Source: JAHJDS01 sp964569795 (lineage in GTDB: Bacteria > Desulfobacterota > Desulfarculia > Desulfarculales > JAHJDS01). From it: a DNA stretch of 64,000 nt. The notes beneath the pieces are model-generated. The model saw only the letters and a list, made by a program, of their open reading frames with translations, did no database searches and had not been told where the DNA came from. Positions 8,526 to 17,939 of the stretch are shown in pieces. Position 1 is the first letter of the stretch, and each line of letters opens with the position of its first letter. The stretch spans positions 124,001-188,000 of the forward strand of contig CAZMVB010000004.1 of NCBI GenBank assembly GCA_964569795.1. The letters are read 5' to 3'. The position numbers and the translations under genes are program-made.

Positions 8526-9748
8526 GGCCGGCCCTTTTTCGCCCTGGCCCTTTCCGGTTGACCGGCTCGCTCGCCGGCCTTGATCTGGATGGCCGTTGAT
8601 TGTCGCAGTGGGGGCAGGGTCCGGATCAGCACCCGGGCACCCTTATAAAGCCCCAGTTGGCCCGAGGTGGCCACCTTCTCGCCGGCCTTGATCCCCCGGG
8701 AGATGACCGCCAGGCCGCCGACCACCCGGTCCACGACCACCGGCCGGACGCTGACCGTTTGGTTCGGCCCGATGACGAAGGCCAGCCTCTTGCCCGCCGG
8801 TCCCTGGCGCACGGCCCGACTGGGAACCACCACCACGCCGTGCTCCATTTTCAGGATCAGGGAGACGGTCACGAACCGGCCGGGCCAGAACCTCAGGTTC
8901 CGGTTGGCAAAGGTCGCCCGCAGGATCACCGTGCCGGTGGTCTTGTCGATCTCGTTGTCGATGAAGGTCAGCTTTCCCTTGGCCGGCGGGCGGGTGTCGC
9001 CGGCCTGGACGGCCCGGACCGTGAGCGGCTTTTGGGCGTAGTAGCGGCGGACCTCGCCCAGCACCCGGCCCGGTACGGCGAAGGTGACGTACACCGGTTG
9101 CATCTGGTTGATCACCACCAGGTTCTGACCCGGGGTGGGCCAGACCTGGTTGCCGGCGGTCACCAGGAGCCGGCCGGCCAGGCCGGTGATGGGCGAGCGG
9201 ATGGTGCAATAGCCGAGCTTGAGTCGGGCGGCGACGATGGCCGCCCGATCGGCCACGATCGAGGCCTTCAGGGTCGCGACCTTGAGCACATACGTATCGT
9301 ATTGTTCCTGGGAGACGAAGTCGCGCTTCACCAGCCGGTTATAGCGGGCCACCTGGCGCCGGGCGTTGGCCAACTCGGCCAGATTACTGGTCAGTTTGGC
9401 CTTGGCCTGGTCCAGGTCGGCCTGATAGGTCCGGGGGTCGATGGTGAACAGGACCTGACCGGCCTTGACCAGCTTCCCCTCCCGGAAGTGGACCTTGTCC
9501 AGTTGACCCGAGACCTGGGGGACGATCTTGACCGTGGCCATGGGTTCCACCCGGCCGATGGCCCGGATCTCCAGCGGAACGTCCTTTTTAACGGCCGTGG
9601 CCGCGGTCACCGGGACCGGCGGGCGTCGGCGCCGGGCCCGCTTTTCGTTCTTGCAGCCGAAAAGACCGATCACCCCGGCGCAGACCAGCGCCACGGTCCC
9701 GGCCATGATCCATCTCGATTTCGGGGGACACTCGAAGTAGGAAGACAT
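8522..9748 (-). CDS. RND efflux periplasmic adaptor subunit (HlyD/AcrA-like)
   Basis: This is the membrane-fusion protein that links the RND permease to an outer membrane channel. After a short cytoplasmic start there is one hydrophobic segment (about residues 14-30) ending in a Gly-Cys, which may be a lipid attachment site. Then follow the adaptor domains: VEPMATVKIVPQVSGQL and VREGKLVKAGQVLFTIDP (lipoyl half), an alpha-hairpin around residues 100-155, and the second lipoyl half GYCTIRSPITGLAGRLLV. ATG at 9748 is chosen over an in-frame ATG 21 codons upstream because a GGGAGAG ribosome site lies just before it and the hydrophobic anchor then sits at the normal position. The length is about 408 residues. 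Confidence 0.9.
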   Translation of the reverse strand: MSSYFECPPKSRWIMAGTVALVCAGVIGLFGCKNEKRARRRRPPVPVTAATAVKKDVPLEIRAIGRVEPMATVKIVPQVSGQLDKVHFREGKLVKAGQVLFTIDPRTYQADLDQAKAKLTSNLAELANARRQVARYNRLVKRDFVSQEQYDTYVLKVATLKASIVADRAAIVAARLKLGYCTIRSPITGLAGRLLVTAGNQVWPTPGQNLVVINQMQPVYVTFAVPGRVLGEVRRYYAQKPLTVRAVQAGDTRPPAKGKLTFIDNEIDKTTGTVILRATFANRNLRFWPGRFVTVSLILKMEHGVVVVPSRAVRQGPAGKRLAFVIGPNQTVSVRPVVVDRVVGGLAVISRGIKAGEKVATSGQLGLYKGARVLIRTLPPLRQSTAIQIKAGERAGQPERARAKKGRP

Positions 9749-9983
9749 TGGCTCTCCCACCTTGAACAGGCCTGATGAAACGGGGGGCGCAAACCGGCGT
9801 CCGCACCCCAAGGGGGGAATTCTATCAAGTCATCCGGCCAAAGTCCAATGGTCTTTGTCAATTTGACGATACACCTCCCTTTTTCCGGAACGAAGCCCCC
9901 TGGCCGCGGCCGCCGTTGCGGACCGCTTTCGCGCCGGGTATGTTTATTAACAAAACTTCGGTTCCGGGACGGGGGCAGGATCA

Positions 9984-11165
9984 ATGGCCGAACAGGTCCG
10001 GGTCAAGAACATCGGGCTGCGGGGCGTCACCGTGGCCGATTCCAGGATCAGCTTCATCGACGGGGAGCGGGGCATCCTCATTTACCGCGGTTACCGCGTC
10101 GAGGACCTGGCCGAGAACGCCACTTTTCCGGAGACGGCCTATCTGTTGCTCCACGGCGAGCTGCCCGGCCGGTCGAAGCTGGCGGAATTCCAATCGCTGA
10201 TCACCGCCCACCGCACCGTCCCGGAGTTCATCCTGGACGGATATCGGCGCTGGCCGCGGACCGGGTCGCCCATGGACGTGCTCCAGGCCTCGGTGCCGCT
10301 TCTGGCCCTGGCCGATCCCCGGCCGCTGGCCGCCGCCCGGGACCATCTGTCCGAACAGGCCGCGATTCTGATCGCCCGCTTCCCGACCCTGGTCGCCGCC
10401 TGGCACCGGATCAGGGGCGGCCTCGAACCCGTCGAGCCCGACGACTCCCTGGACCACGCCGCCAATTTCCTGTACATGCTCACCGGCGAGCGGCCCGACG
10501 AGGCCACGGCCCGGGACCTGGACGTCTGCCTGACCCTCCACGCCGATCACACCTTCAACGCCTCGACCTTTGCCTGCCGCGAGGTGGTCAGCACCCGGGC
10601 CCACATCTACGCCGGGGTGGCCGCCGGGGTGGGGGCCCTGGCCGGGAGCCTCCACGGCGGGGCCAACGCCCGGGTGATGGAGATGCTCCTGGCCCTCGAG
10701 GAGGTCGAAGACATCGAGGGCTGGGTCCGAAAGACCCTGGACGCCGGCGAGCGGATCATGGGCCTGGGCCACGCCGTTTATCAGACCGAGGACCCCCGGG
10801 CCAGGTTTCTGCGGGCCATGGGCCACCGTCTGGGGGAGCAAACCGGCCAGCGCTGGTTCGAGATCTCGGACCGGATCGAGCGGGCCGCCCTGGCCGAGTT
10901 CGCCCGCCAGGGAAAGACCCGGATCCGGCCCAACGTGGACTTCAACTCCGCCCCGGTCTATCATCTGATGGGCATTCCCCTGGACCTGATGACCCCGGTG
11001 TTCGCCGTCGCCCGGGTGGCCGGCTGGTGCGCCCACATCATCGAGGAGATCTTCGCCGAGGCCCAGGACCAGGCCGCCATCTACCGGCCCCGGGCCGAGT
11101 ACGTGGGCGATTACTGCGGTCTTTTAGGCTGCGAGTTTCTGCCCCTGTCCGAGCGCGGCGGGTGA
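9984..11165 (+). CDS. gltA: Citrate synthase
   Basis: The 393-residue enzyme condenses oxaloacetate and acetyl-CoA to citrate. Conserved blocks are ISFIDGERGILIYRGYRVEDLA at the N-terminus, a LHADHTFNAST motif near residue 186, the LHGGANARVMEML block with the first catalytic His near 222, GLGHAVYQTEDPRA near 255-268, and the FNSAPVYHLMGIP and EEIFAEAQDQAAIYRPRAEYVG blocks near the C-terminus. It is the short form, without the NADH-binding N-terminal domain of the E. coli hexameric enzyme. It is followed at once by sdhA and sdhB, so three citric acid cycle proteins form an operon. Confidence 0.95.
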   Translation: MAEQVRVKNIGLRGVTVADSRISFIDGERGILIYRGYRVEDLAENATFPETAYLLLHGELPGRSKLAEFQSLITAHRTVPEFILDGYRRWPRTGSPMDVLQASVPLLALADPRPLAAARDHLSEQAAILIARFPTLVAAWHRIRGGLEPVEPDDSLDHAANFLYMLTGERPDEATARDLDVCLTLHADHTFNASTFACREVVSTRAHIYAGVAAGVGALAGSLHGGANARVMEMLLALEEVEDIEGWVRKTLDAGERIMGLGHAVYQTEDPRARFLRAMGHRLGEQTGQRWFEISDRIERAALAEFARQGKTRIRPNVDFNSAPVYHLMGIPLDLMTPVFAVARVAGWCAHIIEEIFAEAQDQAAIYRPRAEYVGDYCGLLGCEFLPLSERGG

Positions 11166-11179
11166 AGGCCGCGGCAGCC

Positions 11180-12901
11180 ATGGTTCATCGTCACGACATC
11201 CTCATCGTCGGCTCGGGCCTGGCCGGTCTCCGGGCGGCCCTGATCGCCGCCGGGCGGGCCGACACGGCCGTCATCAGCAAGGTCTATCCGACCCGGTCCC
11301 ACTCGGGCGCGGCCCAGGGCGGGATCGGCGCCGCCCTGGGCAACGAGGAGCCGGACGACCCCGAGTGGCACCTTTTCGACACCGTCAAGGGCGGCGATTA
11401 CCTGACCGACCAGGACGCCGCCGAGTTTTTCGTCAGGGACGCCCCCCGGGCAATCTACGAACTGGAGCACATGGGCGTCCCCTTCAACCGGACCCCTGAC
11501 GGAAAGATCGCCCAGCGGGCCTTTGGCGGACACACCCGGGACTTCGGCCGGGGGCCAATCAAGAGGGCCTGCTTTGCCGCCGACCGGACCGGCCGGGTCA
11601 TCCTGGACACCCTGTACGGCCGGGCCGTGGCCGCCGGGCTGAAGGTCTATCCCGAGTTCGTCCTCCTCGACCTGGTCCGCCGGGAGGACCGGGCCGTGGG
11701 TCTGGTCGCCCTCGAATTGGCCACGGGCCGGCTGCACGCCTTCGAGACCCGGGCCGTCCTCCTGGCCACGGGCGGCTACGGCCGGCTGTTTCAGACCAGT
11801 TCCAACTGCTTCGCCAACACCGGGGACGGGCCGGCCGCCTGTTTTCGGGCCGGCTGGCCCCTCGAGGACCTGGAGTTCGTCCAGTTTCACCCCACGGGCA
11901 TTTTTGGTCTGGGGGTCCTCATCTCCGAGGCGGCCCGGGGCGAGGGGGGGATTCTGAGAAACGACCCGGGCGAACCCTTCATGGCCCGGTACGCCCCGAC
12001 GATCAAGGATCTGGCCCCCCGGGACGTGGTCGCCCGGGCCATCGCCACCGAGATCCGCCAGGGCCGGGGCATCGGCGGCCGGGACTTTGTTCACCTGGAC
12101 CTGACCCATCTCGGGGCCGAGCGGCTGGCCGAGCGGTTGAGCGACATCTCGTCCTTTGTCCGCATCTACCTGGGGATCGATCCGGCCGAGCGTCCCATTC
12201 CCGTGGCCCCGACCTGCCACTACATGATGGGCGGTATCCCGACCGACCTCCAGGGCCGGGTCCTGGACGAGACGGGCCGGGTCGTGCCCGGGCTCTATGC
12301 GGCGGGCGAGGCGGCCTGCGTCTCGGTCCACGGGGCCAACCGGCTGGGCTGCAACTCGCTGCTGGACCTGGTGGTCTTCGGCCGCCGGGCCGGTCTGGCC
12401 ATGGTCGATGACCTGAGCGGTTTGGACCACGTCCCGGTCGGTCCGGGACCCTTGCGCCGGGCCGAGGACCGGCTGGAGACCCTCTTGAAAAACGACCGGG
12501 GCGAGCGGCAGGCGGCCCTGCGCCGGGAGCTGCAGGGGGTGATGATGGAGCACTGCTCGGTGTTTCGGACCGAGGCGGGCCTGGCCGCGGCCCAGGAACG
12601 GATCGCCGGGCTCAGGGGGCGGGCCGCGTCCCTGGTCGTTGAGGACAAGTCGGCCGCCTTCAACCTCGATCTGATCGAGGCCGTGGAACTCGACTCGCTG
12701 CTGCCCCTGGCCGAGGCCACCCTGGCCGCGGCCCGGGCCCGGACCGAGAGCCGGGGGGCCCACTGGCGGGAGGACTTCCCCGAGCGAGACGACGACGCCT
12801 GGCTCAAGCACACCCTGATCACGGCCGGGCCGGACGGGCCGGCGCTGACCTACAAACCGGTGACCGTCACCCGGTTTGCGCCCCGGCCCCGGACCTACTG
12901 A
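11180..12901 (+). CDS. sdhA: Succinate dehydrogenase/fumarate reductase flavoprotein subunit
   Basis: The 573-residue subunit carries FAD and the succinate/fumarate site. It begins with the Rossmann motif ILIVGSGLAGLRAA, then TRSHSGAAQGGIGAALGN with the His expected to bind FAD covalently. The substrate-site residues are in GGHTRDFGRG, QFHPTGIFG, SEAARGEGGIL and HYMMGGIPTD, and the C-terminal NRLGCNSLLDLVVFGRRAG block is intact. ATG at 11180 is preferred over an in-frame GTG at 11162 because the nucleotide-binding motif then begins at the normal distance. A much longer upstream extension of this frame runs antisense-like through gltA and is not coding. It pairs with sdhB two bases downstream. 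Confidence 0.94.
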   Translation: MVHRHDILIVGSGLAGLRAALIAAGRADTAVISKVYPTRSHSGAAQGGIGAALGNEEPDDPEWHLFDTVKGGDYLTDQDAAEFFVRDAPRAIYELEHMGVPFNRTPDGKIAQRAFGGHTRDFGRGPIKRACFAADRTGRVILDTLYGRAVAAGLKVYPEFVLLDLVRREDRAVGLVALELATGRLHAFETRAVLLATGGYGRLFQTSSNCFANTGDGPAACFRAGWPLEDLEFVQFHPTGIFGLGVLISEAARGEGGILRNDPGEPFMARYAPTIKDLAPRDVVARAIATEIRQGRGIGGRDFVHLDLTHLGAERLAERLSDISSFVRIYLGIDPAERPIPVAPTCHYMMGGIPTDLQGRVLDETGRVVPGLYAAGEAACVSVHGANRLGCNSLLDLVVFGRRAGLAMVDDLSGLDHVPVGPGPLRRAEDRLETLLKNDRGERQAALRRELQGVMMEHCSVFRTEAGLAAAQERIAGLRGRAASLVVEDKSAAFNLDLIEAVELDSLLPLAEATLAAARARTESRGAHWREDFPERDDDAWLKHTLITAGPDGPALTYKPVTVTRFAPRPRTY

Positions 12902-12903
12902 CC

Positions 12904-13665
12904 ATGAACCGACGTTTTTCGATCAGGCGCTTCGACCCGGCCGCGGAGGAAAAAGTCCGGTACGACTTCTGGGAGATCGAGGTCGAGCGACAGGAGCGGG
13001 TCCTGGACGCCCTGAACCGGATCAAGTGGACCAAGGACGGGAGCCTCAGCTTCCGCCAGTCCTGCGCCCACGGGGTGTGCGGCTCGTGCGCCGTGCGCCT
13101 AAACGGCCGCTGCGCCCTGGCCTGTCAGACCCTGGTCGGGACCTTGGACACCGACGAGATCATTGTCGAACCGCTGCCTCACTTCACCGTCCTCAAGGAC
13201 CTGATCGTCGATCTCGAGCCTTTTTTCGCCCGGGTGGAACGGGTGCGGCCCTTCCTGATCTCCCGGGACGAACCGCCGGAGCGGGAACGCCTCCAAGACC
13301 CCGAAGAGCGGCGCCGGATCGACCAGGTCATCCGCTGCATCCTGTGCGCCGCCTGCGTCGGGGCCTGTCCCACCCTGGACGATCACCCGGCCTTCCTCGG
13401 CCCGGCGCCCCTGGTTCAGGCCTTCCGGCAGGTCTTCGACAGTCGCGACCAGGAGCGCGACTCGCGCCTGGCTCAACTGGACGATCCAGACGGGGCCTGG
13501 GGCTGCGTCAATAAATTCAAATGCACCCGGGTCTGTCCCAAGGAAATTCCGGTCACCAAATCCATCAATCAGATCAAGCGGGCCATCGAACAGTCCAGGA
13601 CAAGAGAATCCGAGCCGCCGGCCGGGGGAGGGCCGCCATCAGGCCCTGGGTCACGGTCATCCTGA
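12904..13665 (+). CDS. sdhB: Succinate dehydrogenase/fumarate reductase iron-sulfur subunit
   Basis: The 253-residue protein carries electrons from FAD to quinone. The [2Fe-2S] ligands are in SCAHGVCGSC with a later Cys in GRCALAC (residues about 55-80). The ferredoxin-like half has CILCAACVGACP near residue 140 and WGCVNKFKCTRVCPKEIPVTKSI near 200, which together provide ligands for the [4Fe-4S] and [3Fe-4S] clusters. Length is typical. The gene ends inside the 3' end of the convergent diguanylate cyclase gene (9-base overlap). No sdhC/sdhD-type membrane anchor follows, so the anchor must be encoded elsewhere. Confidence 0.93.
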   Translation: MNRRFSIRRFDPAAEEKVRYDFWEIEVERQERVLDALNRIKWTKDGSLSFRQSCAHGVCGSCAVRLNGRCALACQTLVGTLDTDEIIVEPLPHFTVLKDLIVDLEPFFARVERVRPFLISRDEPPERERLQDPEERRRIDQVIRCILCAACVGACPTLDDHPAFLGPAPLVQAFRQVFDSRDQERDSRLAQLDDPDGAWGCVNKFKCTRVCPKEIPVTKSINQIKRAIEQSRTRESEPPAGGGPPSGPGSRSS

Positions 13666-14949
13666 TGAACGGGTACCCTCATACGCCCGGCGGATCAGCT
13701 CGGCGGCGCCCTGGCCGTCGGTGGGGTACACCGCGATGCCGATGGCGACGTCCAGCCGGATCTTGCGGCCCAGGAAATCGAAAGGCCGTCTCATCCGTTT
13801 CCGGATGCGGCCGGCGAGGACGGCCGGATCATAACCGGCGCACAGATCGGGCAGGATCATGAGGAATTCGTCTCCGCCCAGCCGGGCCAGGGTGTCCTGA
13901 TCCCGGCAGCAGGCGGTCAGCCGTCGGGCCGCCTCCTGGAGCGCCAGGTCCCCGGCCTCGTGGCCCAGGGAATCGTTGATCTGCTTGAAGTCGTCCAGGT
14001 CCACGGCCAGGACCGCCAGGGTTCCCCCCCGCCGCCGGGCCGCGGTCAGGGCGACCTCGAGGCGGTCGGCGGCCAGCAACCGGTTGGGCAGGCCGGTCAG
14101 GGGATCGTGCCGGGGGGAGACGCACTCGGTGTCCGGCCCCCGCCGGACCTGGGAGACGTCGTTGAGCAGACAGACGTAATTCCTGACCTGGTCTTGTCGG
14201 TCCTTGACCACCGTCACCGTCAGCCACTCGGGATAGGCCTCCCCGTTCTTCCTCCGGTTCCAGTACTCGCCGGACCAGAAACCCCGGGTGCTCAGGTCAT
14301 CCCACAACTCCTCGAGCATCTCCGAGTCGATCCGGTCGGACCGAAAGATATTGATCCCCCGGCCCAGGGTCTCTTCCGGGGTATAGCCGGTGATGGCCGT
14401 GTACGAGGAATTGACCGACTGGACCACGCCGTCGGCGTCGGCCACGACCAGGCCCTCGATCATCTGGTCGAAGACCCCGGAGGCCATCAGTTGTTGCGGC
14501 CCGGATCGAGGCCATTCGGTCAGGTCCTCGACGACGAACATGTAGTAATCGTCGCCGGCCCCGGGGAGCCGGACCAGGGTCGAGGTGAACTTCAGCCTGA
14601 CCAGGGAATTGTCCGGCCGGCGCAGGGTCTGCTCCCAGGCGGCCTGGAAGGAATCGGCCCGGTCCGGGGTCGGCCGCCGGTGCCAGTCCACGGCCCGGTC
14701 AAAGCCCGCCACCAGGGAGGTCAGCGGCCGCGAGACCAGCTCCTCGGCCGGAGCCCCCCACATCTCGGCCAGGCGGCCGTTGACCCATAACACCTCGCCC
14801 CAGAGACTGACGTGGGCCAGGCCCAGGGATTGACGCCGGCCGGGCCGCTGGAGGGCGGTCCGCTCCCGGCGGACCAGGTGCAGCCGGGTCGGCTGTTCCC
14901 GGAGCGCGGTGTGGCTGTTGAAAAAATTGTCGCTGTCTCGTTCGGTCAC
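13657..14949 (-). CDS. PAS-PAS-GGDEF diguanylate cyclase
   Basis: The 430-residue protein has a PAS-like sensor region at about residues 45-150, a clearer PAS domain at about 155-265 (VVADADGVVQSVNSSYTAITGYTPEETLGRG followed by a PAC-like segment) and a C-terminal GGDEF domain. The active-site motif is RLGGDEFLMILP near residue 356-367 and is intact, so it should make cyclic di-GMP from GTP. An RxxD inhibitory site (RDQD) lies five residues before GGDEF, so product feedback inhibition is expected. No membrane segment or signal peptide is seen, so sensing is probably cytoplasmic. It ends inside sdhB on the opposite strand. Confidence 0.93.
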   Translation of the reverse strand: MTERDSDNFFNSHTALREQPTRLHLVRRERTALQRPGRRQSLGLAHVSLWGEVLWVNGRLAEMWGAPAEELVSRPLTSLVAGFDRAVDWHRRPTPDRADSFQAAWEQTLRRPDNSLVRLKFTSTLVRLPGAGDDYYMFVVEDLTEWPRSGPQQLMASGVFDQMIEGLVVADADGVVQSVNSSYTAITGYTPEETLGRGINIFRSDRIDSEMLEELWDDLSTRGFWSGEYWNRRKNGEAYPEWLTVTVVKDRQDQVRNYVCLLNDVSQVRRGPDTECVSPRHDPLTGLPNRLLAADRLEVALTAARRRGGTLAVLAVDLDDFKQINDSLGHEAGDLALQEAARRLTACCRDQDTLARLGGDEFLMILPDLCAGYDPAVLAGRIRKRMRRPFDFLGRKIRLDVAIGIAVYPTDGQGAAELIRRAYEGTRSSG

Positions 14950-15038
14950 GGGTCGTTGCTGGTTGTGGCGGTGACAGACATTTCGGCAAACGGGGGCCGG
15001 GCGGCCGGCCTCCCTCCCCAGGTGCTCCTACCTCAAGT

Positions 15039-15068
15039 ATTACACGTTTTCCACGAATTACAACCCAA
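15039..15068 (-). promoter_or_regulatory. Possible sigma-70-type promoter for the diguanylate cyclase
   Basis: On the minus strand TTGGGT (15068-15063) is separated by 18 bases from TGTAAT (15044-15039), a good -10 match. It lies about 90 bases upstream of the cyclase ATG in an AT-richer island. The -35 match is weak. Confidence 0.35.
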
Positions 15069-15115
15069 TGACGGTCGAGGCCGATTGCCCCGGGCCGCGG
15101 CGTTCCCTTTGACAC

Positions 15116-16405
15116 TCAGGTCCTGGTGCTCGTTTCCAAGAGGTGACAGAAACCGGCGTATTCCTCGGCGGTGCAGGACCGGCCCACGGCCCACTTGAGG
15201 GTGATCGGGGCCAGGAGCGTGGTCAGGAAGGCCATCAGCACCAGGGCCGAGAACTGATCTCCGGTGAGCAAGGGCTCCCGGAACGCCGGGGAGTGAACGG
15301 CGTTCCAGAAAGTGCCCGGGCTGAAATCCTGAAGGAACAGCTTGTCGCTGAGGCCGACGACCACCGAGGCCACCGCCAGCTCGACCGCCCCCCGGCCGTT
15401 CATGCCGAACCCGACCACCGCCGCCTCCCAGCGGTTGTGGCCGAACAGCCGGAGCGGGAGCCCGGAACCGATCAGCTTGCCCGCCACGGCGATGGCCGTC
15501 AGCGCCAGGGTGAACCACAGAAAACGCGGGTCCAGGGAGAGGTGGAGGTGGAACGACAGCGAGACGAAGAAGGTCGGCACCAGAAAGCCGTAGGCCATGC
15601 CGTAGAACCGGTCGGCGATGGCCTCATAGACCTTCTGGTCCATGATCTCCTCCCGCACGAACTGGCCGGCCAGGAAGGCGCCGATGATCAGGTGCAGCCC
15701 GGCCAGCTCGGCCAGATAGGCCATGGCCAGGGCGACCCCGATGGCGAAGGTGAAGCTCTTGCCCTCCTCGTCGGTCAGGCGGCGGGTCAAGGGCGGCATG
15801 ACCAGGTAGCCGATCAGGATCGTCAGGCCGAAGAACAGCCCGACCTTGAGCAGGATCAACAGCAGGCCGGCCAGGTCCAGACTCCCGGCCCGGGCCAGGC
15901 CGAGCAGAATCGAGAGGCCGATCAGGGACAGGATGTTGTCGATGATCGCCGCGCCGATGATGATGTAACCGACCTCGCTTTTGTTGATGCGCAGGGACTG
16001 GAGGACCACGGACTGAATGGCGATGGCCGAGACCGAGATGCCCAGGCCCACGAACAACGACTGCATCACCGTCCCGCCGAAGGCCAGGGTCAGCGCCAGT
16101 CCCAGGCCGAAGGGCAGCACGAAGCCGCCCACGGCCACGCCCAGGGACGGCCAGATGTGCCGGAGCAGGGCCTTGGGGTCCATCTCCATGCCGGCGTAGA
16201 ACATGACGAAGAAGATGCCGAAGTCGGCCATCAGCTCCAGGGGCTCCGAGGCGGTGATCAGACCGAACACCGCCGGACCCAAGAGCAGCCCGGCCAGCAT
16301 CTGGCCGAGCATGGCCGGCAGGCCCAGCCGGATGAAGACCGTGCCCGCCGCCCAGGCCGCGGCCAGGATGACCATCAACCTGACCATCAAATCCGGGGTG
16401 ATCAT
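15116..16405 (-). CDS. Monovalent cation:proton antiporter, CPA2 (Kef/NapA-like) family
   Basis: The 429-residue integral membrane protein has about twelve to thirteen hydrophobic helices and no cytoplasmic TrkA-N domain, like NapA-type exchangers. The N-terminal helix LIRLGLPAMLGQMLAGLLLGP-like region and the GAAIIDNILSLIGL segment near residue 150 correspond to conserved CPA2 helices. The latter holds one Asp followed by Asn, where electrogenic members have two Asp. This suggests electroneutral exchange, but the ion (Na+ or K+) cannot be told. It is transcribed alone from the minus strand, with a 201-base gap to the divergent YeeE/YedE genes. Confidence 0.87.
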   Translation of the reverse strand: MITPDLMVRLMVILAAAWAAGTVFIRLGLPAMLGQMLAGLLLGPAVFGLITASEPLELMADFGIFFVMFYAGMEMDPKALLRHIWPSLGVAVGGFVLPFGLGLALTLAFGGTVMQSLFVGLGISVSAIAIQSVVLQSLRINKSEVGYIIIGAAIIDNILSLIGLSILLGLARAGSLDLAGLLLILLKVGLFFGLTILIGYLVMPPLTRRLTDEEGKSFTFAIGVALAMAYLAELAGLHLIIGAFLAGQFVREEIMDQKVYEAIADRFYGMAYGFLVPTFFVSLSFHLHLSLDPRFLWFTLALTAIAVAGKLIGSGLPLRLFGHNRWEAAVVGFGMNGRGAVELAVASVVVGLSDKLFLQDFSPGTFWNAVHSPAFREPLLTGDQFSALVLMAFLTTLLAPITLKWAVGRSCTAEEYAGFCHLLETSTRT

Positions 16406-16606
16406 CTCGCCTCCCGTCCGGCGTCCGCCGCCGTGTAGATTTCATCCTACCGGCCCGTCGGCGCCGGGGCAAGGGGGGCCGGCCCGAGGCCGGTCGCCTT
16501 TCCCGGACGGCCGAATCCCGGGGGCGGGGTTGCTTTTCGGCCGGCCTTTCCCTAATATTTGATAAAAGCGACTACGCCCACCTGATTTACCGACAAGGAG
16601 GCCATT

Positions 16607-17266
16607 ATGGGTCAGGACAAGGGTTACTGGAACCCTTACCTTTGCGGCGCGCTATTGGGCCTGGTGCTGCTGTTGGCGTTCGTCCTCATGGGCCGGGGCA
16701 TCGGCTCGTCCAGCGGCGTGGCCCGGGTCGGGGCGGGATTGATCGAACTGGTCGCCCCCCGGCACGTCGAGGGCAACCTCTATTGGGGTCCGCCGCCGGC
16801 CGCGGTCAAACGGCAATATATCGAGGCCTGGCAGGCGGTTTTGACGCTGAAAAAGGCCAAGACCACCGGGGCCGCCCTGGCCGACGCGGAGAGGAAGCTG
16901 TCCCGGGCCGACGCCCGAAGGCAACTTTCCCGGAGCTGGTCCACCCCGACGCGGACCCCCTGGGACGGCTGGCTGGTCTGGGAGATCCTGGGCGTCCTGT
17001 TCGGCGGCTTTTTCTCGGCCTGGATCGCCGGGCGGTTGAAGGTGGGCGTCGATAAAGGACCGAACATCAGTTCGGGACCGAGACTGCTCCTGGCCCTGGG
17101 CGGCGGCATCATCTCCGGCTGGGCCACCCGCCTGGCGGCCGGCTGCACCTCGGGACAGGCCCTGACCGGCGGGGCGACCCTGGCCGTGGGCAGTTGGGCC
17201 TTCATGTTCGCCGTGTTCGCCGGGGCCTACGGCGCGGCCTATTTCGTGAGGAGGCAATGGTCATGA
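16607..17266 (+). CDS. YeeE/YedE (TsuA-like) transporter, first half protein
   Basis: The 219-residue membrane protein has one helix near residues 10-30, a hydrophilic stretch of about 85 residues with many Lys/Arg and Trp, then three helices. The family hallmark is the late segment AAGCTSGQALTGGATLAVGSWAFM, whose Cys lies where TsuA uses cysteines to relay thiosulfate through the membrane. In TsuA one polypeptide carries two such repeats; here the second repeat is the next gene. The large extramembrane insertion between helix 1 and 2 is unusual. An AAGGAGG ribosome site precedes ATG 16607. The likely role is uptake of thiosulfate or a related sulfur compound. Confidence 0.82.
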   Translation: MGQDKGYWNPYLCGALLGLVLLLAFVLMGRGIGSSSGVARVGAGLIELVAPRHVEGNLYWGPPPAAVKRQYIEAWQAVLTLKKAKTTGAALADAERKLSRADARRQLSRSWSTPTRTPWDGWLVWEILGVLFGGFFSAWIAGRLKVGVDKGPNISSGPRLLLALGGGIISGWATRLAAGCTSGQALTGGATLAVGSWAFMFAVFAGAYGAAYFVRRQWS

Positions 17267-17898
17267 TCGATATCCTGTCCTTGACCGCGATGTCGGTCTG
17301 GCTGCCGGCGATGAAGGTGCCGGTCGTCCATCCGGCCACCTCTTTCATGGGCATCGAGATCGCCCTGCTGATCGGCTTCTTGTTCGGGATCGTCCTGGAG
17401 CGGGCCGGCTTCGGCAATCCCCGAAAGCTGACCGACGTCTTCTATCTGCGGGACATGGCCGTACTCCGGGTGATGTTCACGGCCGTGGTCGTGGCCATGC
17501 TGGGCCTGTTGTATCTGGCCTGGTTCGGCTGGCTGGACCTCTCCCGGGTCCACATGCCGGCCACCTTTTTGTGGGCCCAGATCATCGGCGGGCTGGGGAT
17601 GGGCGTCGGCTTCGTCGTCGGCGGTTACTGCCCGACGACCTCGCTGGTGTCCACCGTGTCCGGCCGGATCGACGGCCTGGTCTTCACCGCGGGGATGGTG
17701 ATCGGTTCGATCATCTGGGCCGAGGGCTACGGCCTGTGGAAGGGACTGCGGCTGATCGGCTACTACGGCGCATACCGGCTGGACGGGCTGCTGGGGCTGC
17801 CCCTGGGGATCGTCGCCCTGCTGGTGGTCGTCCTGGCCGTGGTGGCCTTTGTGGTGGCCGGGCGCCTCGAGGGGATTTTCGAGAAAAAGAAGGCCTGA
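17263..17898 (+). CDS. YeeE/YedE (TsuA-like) transporter, second half protein
   Basis: The 211-residue protein complements the previous gene. It has about five hydrophobic helices, and the repeat motif GGYCPTTSLVSTVSGRIDGLVF carries the conserved Cys. The segment FGIVLERAGFGNPRKLTDVFYLRDMAVLRVMF is typical of YeeE/YedE proteins. The start at ATG 17263 gives a four-base ATGA overlap with the first half and an AGGAGG site eight bases upstream. An in-frame ATG at 17257 would sit too close to that site. Translational coupling suggests the two halves assemble one to one. Confidence 0.82.
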   Translation: MIDILSLTAMSVWLPAMKVPVVHPATSFMGIEIALLIGFLFGIVLERAGFGNPRKLTDVFYLRDMAVLRVMFTAVVVAMLGLLYLAWFGWLDLSRVHMPATFLWAQIIGGLGMGVGFVVGGYCPTTSLVSTVSGRIDGLVFTAGMVIGSIIWAEGYGLWKGLRLIGYYGAYRLDGLLGLPLGIVALLVVVLAVVAFVVAGRLEGIFEKKKA

Positions 17899-17939
17899 TC
17901 CGGGCCTGAACCGATGCAGACAAGGAGTTGCAGAAAACC

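Noticed and set aside
9848..11179. N-terminal extension of sdhA through gltA
   Set aside because: The extension overlaps citrate synthase in another frame and is Arg/Pro/Gly-rich; SdhA conservation begins at 11180.
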